Below are positions 19,268 through 25,886 of a DNA stretch of 25,886 nucleotides, in pieces; the first letter of the stretch is position 1; each line of letters begins with the position of its first letter. The notes below the pieces were generated by a model. It was not told where the DNA came from. It did not search any database and worked only from the letters and a program-made list of their open reading frames with translations. The stretch spans positions 1,440,466 to 1,466,351 of the forward strand of contig BFEA01000195.1 in assembly GCA_003427395.1 (NCBI GenBank), in the 5' to 3' direction. The DNA is from Chara braunii. Its lineage: Eukaryota > Streptophyta > Charophyceae > Charales > Characeae. The position numbers and the translations under genes were made by a program.

Positions 19268-19337
19268 AACATGGCCAGATGCACCTGCCACATTTTTGTC
19301 TTTTTCACATTTCGAGAGTGGTGTGGCGAACCCAGAC
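19268..19337. mobile_element. Right half of a MITE
   Basis: GAACATGGCCAGATGCACC, then GCCACATTTTTGTC, CACATTTCGAGAGTGGTGTG and GCGAACCC match the right ends of the MITEs at 10245-10365 and 10408-10719. No left half exists before the LINE 5' end. It starts directly after the LINE tail. Confidence 0.75.
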
Positions 19338-19559
19338 AAAACGGTGGCAACAGATGGTTGTCGGCCGAGGCGCACTCTCCAGTTTGAGGCCGAAATCGGA
19401 GGAGCCTTGGACCACTCCTCAAATCCGGTGCTTTGCAGGCGGGGCGATCCACAAAGTTTGAGAGCACTCCCGAGAACCGCATTCTGACCACCGCTCTCCA
19501 AATTCTTTCTGACTGCGATTTTCGGGAGTTGGNAAAAAAAAAAAAAAAAAAAAAAAAAA
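19338..19559 (+). other. Single-copy segment, ambiguous base and second poly-A
   Basis: About 195 bases with no coding signal, then an N at 19533 and about 26 A (19534-19559). The A run is followed by ACCTTCACAACAC, repeating the word found at 10947-10958 and 11020-11030. It may be a 3'-transduced flank of the LINE. Confidence 0.5.
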
Positions 19560-19627
19560 GACCTTCACAACACGACGGAATTGGCTTGTTGTCTTTCGTG
19601 GTCACCTCCCACGAGTGTCGTTGGAAA

Positions 19628-20648
19628 GTCCACACCCATTGCTGACTCTTCCCTTCTCTTTCTTGTTTCACACCTGAATAAGCACTCAATCCACCACTGG
19701 AATTGCCTATGGAGGAAGGCAATCTGCAATGTCCACACCCATTACAATCTGGCCGACGATGGTAGGAGCTGGGGTGGGTAAGGCTGCCCTGTACCGAGCC
19801 AGATTGGGGTGTGAGACGGGGAAGAGGCCTGATTGGTGCACAGCTCGGGCTCAATTGTGATTGGTTGATTGGAATGGATACAGGAAATTAGGGGTAGGAT
19901 AGTATTTCAGTGCTGAGTAGAATTTCTTTCTGATTAGTCATCGTCTAGCTCTATGGGCCTCGCCGCACCACAGTCGAAAAGCGAAAAAATTTGACGGCTG
20001 TCAGAACAAATTCGACAGACTCGATTCGACAGTTTGCCCCCCTTTAGGGGCTCGCCACACCAATGTCGAAACGGTGAAATTTTCGACAACTGTCAGACCA
20101 TTTTTGACATTCACCGTTTCGACGCAATGGCCGCCTTCGCCACACCGTAGTTTCGTTTTTAGAAAAGGGAAAAAAAACAAAACAAGAGAAGAAGAAAAAA
20201 CAAAAAAACAGAAGAAGAAGACACGGGAAGTTGAGGCATAGATGTCGAAATCCACAAATCCTTCAACACCTCGTCTCTGTGATGTCGAAACTGGACCCGC
20301 TGCAGGCGGGCCGTTCGACACCCATGTTGAAACCACCTTTCTGACCATTGTCGAAGATTTCTCAACATTTTTTCTTCGACAGTAGACATTGGTGTGGCGA
20401 GGCCCTTAGCCACACAGCACTGTAGACTGCACGCACTTGTGAATGCAAGATGGAAAAAGACGAATGCGCCAGAGGGTACGACAAGCATTAGTCCATCCCG
20501 ACCTTACCCCCCCTCACCGAAGTTTGAAGAGAAGTCGACGGCGCAGCCGAGGCGTGTCGAAAGTATGGGAGTAGCAGGCTGGGGATTCAACAACTTTCGA
20601 CAGGAGCTGTCGAGAAGCATGCTCTGACAACTGGAGAATTTTTTTCCC
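19628..20648. repeat. 1021-bp segment repeated at 24866-25886 (first copy)
   Basis: It is identical, as far as I compared by eye, to 24866-25886 with a constant offset of 5238. Because the second copy starts exactly at a Nextera junction adapter, this is most likely one genomic locus placed twice. Confidence 0.93.
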
Positions 20649-20707
20649 GTCTCCGGCTTCGACAGCCTGTGTGGCGAAGAGAAACTGACAGTGGTGCGGC
20701 AAGGCCC
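19955..20707. mobile_element. MITE, 753 bp, with TAT target duplication and a nested MITE
   Basis: The left terminus GGGCCTCGCCGCACCACAGTC and the reverse complement of the right terminus, GGGCCTTGCCGCACCACTGTC, match at 19 of 21 bases. TAT flanks both sides (19952-19954, 20708-20710). The interior is full of CGACA/TGTCG words and holds the nested element 20047-20405. Another inverted pair, GCCACACAGCACTGTAG (20409) with GACAGCCTGTGTGGCGAAG (20661), suggests a further insertion or duplicated end. No real ORF. Confidence 0.82.
20047..20405. mobile_element. Nested MITE, 359 bp, with TTA target duplication
   Basis: The left end GGGGCTCGCCACACCAATGT and the reverse complement of the right end, GGGCCTCGCCACACCAATGT, differ at a single base. 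TTA flanks both sides (20044-20046 and 20406-20408). It sits wholly inside the 19955-20707 element, so it inserted later; its better-conserved ends agree with that. Confidence 0.88.
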
Positions 20708-20851
20708 TATTTCATGACCTCAATTTTTTTTTATTTTTTTTTTCATGCCCGCAATCACCCACTCTGACATCCTTTCAAAAAAAAAAAAAAAAGAAAAAAA
20801 AAAGGGCATATGCACAAACGCTTAGCAAAGCAGCAAAAAAATTGGGGCCTT

Positions 20852-20970
20852 GGGCCTCGCTACCCTACTCTCCACATGCACAAAAGACAGAAAATTGGCA
20901 ATGTATGTTTCCTTGTTCTAGGGGAGTATTCAGTCTAATTTTGCCCAAGTACAGAGTATTGGAGTGAGGC
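20852..20970. mobile_element. Diverged short MITE of the GGGCCTCGC family
   Basis: It starts GGGCCTCGCTACCCTACTCT and ends near GAGTATTGGAGTGAGGC. It carries TTGTTCTAGGGGAGTATTCA, the counterpart of the GTTCTAGGGCGAAGTTC word in the 10408-10719 element. Its length is close to the 121-bp MITE at 10245. Ends are diverged and no duplication is visible. Confidence 0.45.
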
Positions 20971-21318
20971 TTCTCCTCTACTCCTGGTTTGCCATTTTGC
21001 TGTGCTGCGGAGTTACTGTAGCGGTCGCACACTGTTGCGGTTGCACAGGGGTAGCAAATTGGAAAAGACACTGCCCGACGCCCTGCCATTTGCGAAATTG
21101 CACACTTGTGGGGTCACACAGCAAAAGTAGTCTCTTCTGTGCGGGGACAGATTCGGGGGGGGAAAAACAATGCCAGCCCTCTAGAGGTAATGACAAATCG
21201 CTCAACCTCATGGCCCCTGCAAGCCGCTGCCATTTACCACAGCAATTGCAAATTTTCTGGGAGCCAGGAAGGTCCGGCTGCTCTACTTGGCAAATTTTGC
21301 TGTTTTGCCAACAAAGCC

Positions 21319-21336
21319 CCAATTGTGAGTAGGCCC
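21319..21336. mobile_element. Isolated right end of a GGGCCTACTCACA-type MITE
   Basis: AATTGTGAGTAGGCCC followed by TTA resembles the right end of the element at 22577-23002. I could not find a convincing left partner between 20850 and 21100. Confidence 0.4.
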
Positions 21337-21358
21337 TTACTGCAAGGCTGTTTTGGCG

Positions 21359-21638
21359 TTCGGTTTCTTTCCTTCCATCTCGGGCATCCTCTTCTCTTGC
21401 GTCTCCTTTCCCCATCTCCTCCTCCTCCTCCTCCTCCTCCTCCTCCTCCTCCTCCTCCTTCTTCTTCTTCTTCTTCTTCTTCTTCTTCTTCTTCTTCTTC
21501 TTCTCACCCCTCTTCCCTCTTACTCATTGTCATTTCTAGTTGGTTTCCGTTTGTGGATGCATTGTGTGTGGTGTTGAAGGCAGGTCTTGTGAATGTCATT
21601 GATGTCAACAAGAATCAACACTTGTGTTCGCGAAGTAA
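21359..21638 (+). repeat. Direct repeat, left copy (LTR-like)
   Basis: It shares with 22319-22557 the blocks CATCCTCTTCTCTTGCGTCT, a CTC/CTT microsatellite, CCTCTTACT.TTGTCATTTCT and GATGTCAACAAGAATCAACA, in the same order. The pair brackets about 680 bases that contain a CCHC ORF. The microsatellite inside (about 21418-21505) differs in length and composition between copies. Confidence 0.75.
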
Positions 21639-21799
21639 CCACCGTAGGGGTAATACTAAGTGTAGACTGACTTCTTCTTCTCTGACGTTCTTCGTTTCCC
21701 TCTTTTTTTCCTTTTTCTTTTGTGGCTTTTCGCATGGCCCCGGCCCTGCTTTTTTTTCTTTTTCTTTGTGGCAGGATGGCAAAAGGCATTAGGGTGGCT

Positions 21800-21892
21800 G
21801 GGCACCCACACATGCACACCCACCACCCACCCAGACCCACGCACGCACACCCACCCACCCATGCACGCACACCCACCCACCCACACACTGTA
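21800..21892. repeat. (CCCA)n / GCACACCCACCCA repeat
   Basis: CCCACC and GCACGCACACCCACCC units repeat irregularly just upstream of the CCHC ORF. Confidence 0.85.
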
Positions 21893-21906
21893 GAGACACT
21901 GTCGAC

Positions 21907-22503
21907 ATGGCTACTAACGGTCGATCCGCGGTGTACACTTGCTTCAACTGCGAAGAGCCCGGGCACTTTTCTAGATGTTGCCCGAAAAGTCAGTCTACAA
22001 GCACAGCAATCGTGCCGGCACAAGCTCATATCCTAGCACTTCCTTCTTCGTTCTCGGACACCGTTCCTGCCGTCAACAATGTCGGCAATAACAATTATCA
22101 TAACCAGTATCAGAGGGGCAGCAGCTGGATGCGTACGAATCAGAGAGTGGAGACGCTCGAAGGCACTGTTGCGCTGCTGAAGGGTGAATACGATGCAGGC
22201 AAGAAGAACGAAAGGTTTAAGAAAGAGGAAGAAGATAAGAAGAGACGTGCGAAGGAAGAAGAATATAAGAGAGTGAAGGAGAAGAAAGATCGTGAGGAAT
22301 TCCATACCAGCCTGGTAGTTCAGTTTATTTCTTTCCATCTCAGGCATCCTCTTCTCTTGCGTCTCCTGTCCCCATCTTCTTCTTCTTCTTCTTCTTCTTC
22401 TTCTTCTTCTTCCTCTTCCTCTTCTTCTTCTTCTTTTTCCTCTTTTCTCCCCTCTTTCCTCTTACTTGTTGTCATTTCTACGTCATTTCCATCTATGAAA
22501 TAA
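21907..22503 (+). CDS. CCHC zinc-knuckle, coiled-coil protein (retroelement gag-like), C-terminus fused to repeat
   Basis: It starts MATNGRSAVYTCFNCEEPGH at ATG 21907. The knuckle C-F-N-C-x4-H-x4-C (residues about 12-25) is the nucleic-acid binding motif of retroelement Gag proteins. After a spacer rich in Asn, Gln and Ser comes a highly charged coiled-coil segment (KKNERFKKEEEDKKRRAKEE and onward, about residues 98-135). The frame then runs straight into the right-hand direct repeat at about 22319, where it encodes only Ser-rich low-complexity sequence, and stops at 22501-22503. The native protein is therefore probably truncated by the repeat. Short CCHC plus coiled-coil proteins of this kind are, from memory, abundant in Chara. 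Whether it is transcribed is unknown. Confidence 0.6.
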   Translation: MATNGRSAVYTCFNCEEPGHFSRCCPKSQSTSTAIVPAQAHILALPSSFSDTVPAVNNVGNNNYHNQYQRGSSWMRTNQRVETLEGTVALLKGEYDAGKKNERFKKEEEDKKRRAKEEEYKRVKEKKDREEFHTSLVVQFISFHLRHPLLLRLLSPSSSSSSSSSSSSSSSSSSSSFSSFLPSFLLLVVISTSFPSMK

Positions 22504-22557
22504 GGTCGTGTGAATGTCGTTGATGTCAACAAGAATCAACACAGAGTGTCAGAAGTG
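22319..22557 (+). repeat. Direct repeat, right copy (LTR-like)
   Basis: See the left copy at 21359-21638. Here the microsatellite is (CTT)n with CCT variants, and the copy ends near GAGTGTCAGAAGTGGGA. It begins inside the open frame of the CCHC ORF. Confidence 0.75.
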
Positions 22558-22576
22558 GGATTTTCTTTCGTAGTAC

Positions 22577-23002
22577 GGGCGTACTCACACAGCGGTGGCA
22601 TAACAGCAAAATCTGCGAATTTTGCTATCCCCATTTTGCTGAAATGCCACCCTGCCAGGTCACATATTGGCAGCAAATCACAAAAGACACAAGCAGTACT
22701 TCGCGGTAATTGCCAAAATGGTGCCTCGCGTGGTCACACAGCCCGAGGCCCAAATCCTTCAACCTTTTCTCCCCTTGACAAAGTTCGTTTCAAATCTCCT
22801 TTCAAGAACTCTCGAACTGAAAAAAAAAAAGTTGCTACCACCTCAGAGGTGATAGCAAAACGGACTTCCCCGCGGCCTGCCTGGCCGTTGACATTTGATA
22901 CCCCATTTGCTGCTTTTGCCACTCTTTCCCTGCCTCGTGCGACTGGCCCACCCATCAAATTTTCGCTACTTCGCCATAAAAGGCTCTAGTGTGAGTAGGG
23001 CC
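22577..23002. mobile_element. MITE, 426 bp, GGGCGTACTCACAC ends
   Basis: The left end GGGCGTACTCACAC and the reverse complement of the right end, GGCCCTACTCACAC, pair at 12 of 14 bases. The flanks are TAC (left) and TAA (right), close to a 3-bp duplication but not identical. The interior repeats CAAAATTTGC/GCAAATTTTG-like words and has no ORF. Confidence 0.7.
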
Positions 23003-23060
23003 TAACTCGACTATGCTTACTCACCATGCTTCCATACTTCCCTTTTTCCGCACCGGCAAT

Positions 23061-23548
23061 GGGCCTCGCTGCACTACTCTTGAATCTTGAGAAATCAAGA
23101 GTTCATCGCCGCTGCACTAACTCTTGATGCGGCATCCTGAATATCCATTCAAAAGCTGTCAGATTCACTCTCGAAAACGTCGAGAGTGATGCACCGCTGC
23201 ACTGACTGTGAAAAAGTGCTCTTGGTCCGGCGTTTCAAGAGGTGTCAGAAACGGCCCATCGGACGAACTGAAGCTTCCACAGTTCCCGCCTGCAGGGGCG
23301 TTTTTTTCAAACGAGGCCGACCAGACCCTTCGTGCAGTTCGCAAATTCAAGAGTTTGCCTCCAGTCTCGGTGGACAAATCGTCGCTACCCTGTCGTGTAG
23401 TGTCTGCCCAACAGTCAAGAATGCTCAGGAGAGTCGAGAGTCCGGAGTAAGTGCAGCGACGACAGCACTTGATGCCAATCCAGGAGTCTGACAGCGCTCG
23501 GCGTACTCTTGAAATTTTTCATGTGTCTAGCATAGTGCAGTGAGGCCC
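23061..23548. mobile_element. MITE, 488 bp, with AAT target duplication
   Basis: GGGCCTCGCTGCACTACTCT at the left pairs with the reverse complement of the right end, GGGCCTCACTGCACTATG. AAT flanks both sides (23058-23060, 23549-23551). The interior repeats ACTCTTGA/TCAAGAGT and CGAGAGT words in both orientations. No ORF. Confidence 0.85.
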
Positions 23549-23624
23549 AATGGCATGTGGTGCCTGCTCACGGCTGCCACCAAAAGTGGTGGGTAACCTG
23601 TGGCTCCCAACGGGTCCCAGCCAG

Positions 23625-24115
23625 CCCCAGCCTTGTCTTGTAGCAGTCAGCTGTGTGGTGAGTGGTGTAGTGACAGCCGTGTTTTGGTGAGAAAAGTCCC
23701 AGGGAAATCCAGTTTGGTGACTGGCGCTCCTCTACTCACCAAAGTCGAGTTGTGGTGGGTTCCACAGTCGCCCCACCAACTCACGATGGTGCCCTTTTGG
23801 TACTGAGATGGCTATGGTGAGTACTCATCATACTTGCTCTTTTTGTCCGCCTGCAATGGCAGTGGTTGTGATGCCTCCTCCACCGCACCCACCAAAAACA
23901 GTGAGCAGTTCTAGAGTTCGACAGTTCAAGAGTTGGAGCTCCCCTCTCCCCGACCCTGTCTTGTAGCACTCAGCTGTAAGCTGAGTACTCCTAGTCTCCT
24001 GGACCAGTTCGATGGGTGTCCGACCCACAGTGGCATTTTGCTGACAAAAGTCCTGTGGTGAGTGCTCACCACTGGAAACCCGGCTCGGCTACTGGCTGAG
24101 TGAGGTCCAAAGGAC
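23625..24115. repeat. Internal direct repeats in a possible MITE relic
   Basis: TGTCTTGTAGCAGTCAGCTGT (from 23633) recurs as TGTCTTGTAGCACTCAGCTGT (from about 23957). TTTTGGTGAGAAAAGTCC (from 23683) recurs as TTTTGCTGACAAAAGTCC (from 24036). GGTGAGTACTCA/GTGAGTGCTCACCAC words are scattered in both orientations. The right part ends CTGAGTGAGGTCC, similar to the GGACCTCACTC form of the MITE terminus. Confidence 0.45.
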
Positions 24116-24119
24116 ACTA

Positions 24120-24827
24120 TTTTTTTTTTGCTTCATTATCAATCCAGAGGGGGTCCACACCGCACCTGGATTTCAGCAGCAAAGCCAAAGCGGCGTAATG
24201 GCCAAAGTACACCAGCCATGTTCTTTCATTTTTAGTAGGGAAAACTACGGCGACGTCAGGGTTTGAGTTTGAACTTGCAGTTCAGGCAAAAGACCTGAAA
24301 ATATTTGATTATTATTATTATTATTTTTTTTAATATCACCCACCAAGTTTGCTAGGTGGCTCCAATCTATTGGTGGGGAGCAGCACCTGCTGGAGCGGGT
24401 CCAACGTCCCTCATACAATGAAAACAATGTCTTTTTTGAAGAATATAATCATGTGACAAGTAAGCTGAGACCTGCCTCTTCAGTCCGCTGAGGACCTCCA
24501 GATATAACGATACATTTCTAGCCTGCCTATGCCTATGTGACCGTTCAAACGCGCTGAACGTGCGTTCGTGCTCGAACGCGTGTGTTCAAACACCCGGAGG
24601 ACGCGTTAAGACGCGCCACGCGCCACGTGGCGCGATTTTTTTTAACGCTACCCGACCATCCGCATGCGCGCGTGGCAGACTACCGGTGGGGCGTTTGGTT
24701 AGTCAAACAAAACAAAACAAAAAAGTGTATATTTCCATGTTCTAGCTGTGGATTCATTCGATTTTGCTCATAAAATGAATGGTTGGTTGATTGATTGATT
24801 GGTTGGTTAGGGGGGATCGCCCACCCC
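24120..24827. other. Non-coding stretch with small repeats
   Basis: It contains a short (ATT)n (24307-24328), a CpG-rich patch (24540-24665), a copy of the MITE-associated CATGTTCTAGCTGTGGATTC word (24738) and a (GGTTGATT)-like run (24781-24811). No gene is visible. Confidence 0.5.
24619..24634. promoter_or_regulatory. Perfect 16-bp palindrome with a CACGTG core
   Basis: CGCGCCACGTGGCGCG equals its own reverse complement. CACGTG is the plant G-box / E-box core bound by bHLH and bZIP factors. Here the palindrome sits in a CpG-rich patch with repeated GTTCAAAC words and no nearby gene, so a regulatory role is only a possibility. Confidence 0.35.
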
Positions 24828-24865
24828 CTGTCTCTTATACACATCTAGATGTGTATAAGAGACAG
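24828..24865. other. Nextera mate-pair junction adapter (sequencing artefact)
   Basis: CTGTCTCTTATACACATCT (24828-24846) is followed directly by its exact reverse complement (24847-24865). This 38-bp double Tn5 mosaic end is the circularisation junction left in untrimmed Nextera mate-pair reads. It marks an artificial join in the assembly. Confidence 0.97.
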
Positions 24866-25886
24866 GTCCACACCCATTGCTGACTCTTCCCTTCTCTTTC
24901 TTGTTTCACACCTGAATAAGCACTCAATCCACCACTGGAATTGCCTATGGAGGAAGGCAATCTGCAATGTCCACACCCATTACAATCTGGCCGACGATGG
25001 TAGGAGCTGGGGTGGGTAAGGCTGCCCTGTACCGAGCCAGATTGGGGTGTGAGACGGGGAAGAGGCCTGATTGGTGCACAGCTCGGGCTCAATTGTGATT
25101 GGTTGATTGGAATGGATACAGGAAATTAGGGGTAGGATAGTATTTCAGTGCTGAGTAGAATTTCTTTCTGATTAGTCATCGTCTAGCTCTATGGGCCTCG
25201 CCGCACCACAGTCGAAAAGCGAAAAAATTTGACGGCTGTCAGAACAAATTCGACAGACTCGATTCGACAGTTTGCCCCCCTTTAGGGGCTCGCCACACCA
25301 ATGTCGAAACGGTGAAATTTTCGACAACTGTCAGACCATTTTTGACATTCACCGTTTCGACGCAATGGCCGCCTTCGCCACACCGTAGTTTCGTTTTTAG
25401 AAAAGGGAAAAAAAACAAAACAAGAGAAGAAGAAAAAACAAAAAAACAGAAGAAGAAGACACGGGAAGTTGAGGCATAGATGTCGAAATCCACAAATCCT
25501 TCAACACCTCGTCTCTGTGATGTCGAAACTGGACCCGCTGCAGGCGGGCCGTTCGACACCCATGTTGAAACCACCTTTCTGACCATTGTCGAAGATTTCT
25601 CAACATTTTTTCTTCGACAGTAGACATTGGTGTGGCGAGGCCCTTAGCCACACAGCACTGTAGACTGCACGCACTTGTGAATGCAAGATGGAAAAAGACG
25701 AATGCGCCAGAGGGTACGACAAGCATTAGTCCATCCCGACCTTACCCCCCCTCACCGAAGTTTGAAGAGAAGTCGACGGCGCAGCCGAGGCGTGTCGAAA
25801 GTATGGGAGTAGCAGGCTGGGGATTCAACAACTTTCGACAGGAGCTGTCGAGAAGCATGCTCTGACAACTGGAGAATTTTTTTCCC
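24866..25886. repeat. Second copy of 19628-20648, following the adapter (probable artefact)
   Basis: It repeats the earlier segment from its first base after the adapter to the end of the window, including the left parts of the 753-bp MITE and the complete nested 359-bp MITE. It should not be counted as independent genomic sequence without confirmation. Confidence 0.93.

Noticed and set aside
19108-19854. Minus-strand ORF of 248 residues
   Set aside because: It crosses the poly-A tracts, the N base and a half-MITE; the Phe-rich end is poly-T translation.
24835-25092. Minus-strand ORF of 85 residues ending in CLLYTSRCV
   Set aside because: It reads through the sequencing adapter and is therefore artificial at its C-terminus.
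1-25886. tRNA and rRNA genes
   Set aside because: I looked for cloverleaf-like A/B boxes and conserved rRNA words and saw none convincing, but a covariance-model search was not possible here.

Overview
The window looks like repeat-rich nuclear DNA of a plant or green alga. It holds long microsatellites, PIF/Harbinger-type transposon genes, a plant-style L1 LINE, many small inverted-repeat elements, a GT-AG-like intron and no bacterial gene layout. The protein style (Harbinger transposase, SANT/Myb partner and CCHC-knuckle ORF together) reminds me of charophyte algae such as Chara. That is recall and inference, not something I could test. I find no intact host gene; nearly all coding signal is decayed mobile-element sequence.

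Layout: 1-1230 is a microsatellite block, with a hairpin at the left edge and opposed CT and GA tracts. 1090-3143 (+) is a broken PIF/Harbinger transposase with a candidate intron and an AT-rich insertion. 3144-5460 holds AT-rich spacer, a ~93-bp A tract, trinucleotide and dinucleotide tracts, and an unrecognised minus-strand coding relic. 5458-6045 has two inverted-repeat elements. 6074-7461 (-) is a broken SANT/Myb-like ORF of the kind that accompanies Harbinger transposases. 7480-10070 is non-coding, with a foldback-like repeat field, a 60-bp tandem duplication and GAGCATCTCCA repeats. 10245-10882 is a cluster of three MITEs. 10947-19573 is a retrotransposon insertion complex dominated by an L1-type LINE (ORF1 12004-14450, ORF2 14392-18668), followed by an A-rich tail, the right half of a MITE, unique sequence and a second poly-A. 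19955-23548 holds further MITEs, some nested, and a CCHC-knuckle ORF between two direct repeats. 23549-24827 is non-coding.

Three points matter most. First, 24828-24865 is exactly the shape of a Nextera mate-pair junction adapter (two inverted 19-bp Tn5 mosaic ends). Everything after it (24866-25886) repeats 19628-20648, so the right end of the window is very probably an assembly artefact. Second, the small elements share a GGGCCTCGCC(A/G)CAC-like terminus and several have matching 3-bp AT-only flanking duplications (TTA, TTA, TAT, AAT). This suggests one MITE superfamily, plausibly mobilised by Harbinger-type proteins like the two relics here. Third, the LINE's two poly-A tracts, the orphan half-MITE between them and flanking CTTCACAACA copies fit a 3' transduction event.

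Functionally, the Harbinger transposase and SANT/Myb protein would act together on element ends. The LINE ORF1 and ORF2 would form a retrotransposition particle. All copies here are disabled by stops, frameshifts or deletions.
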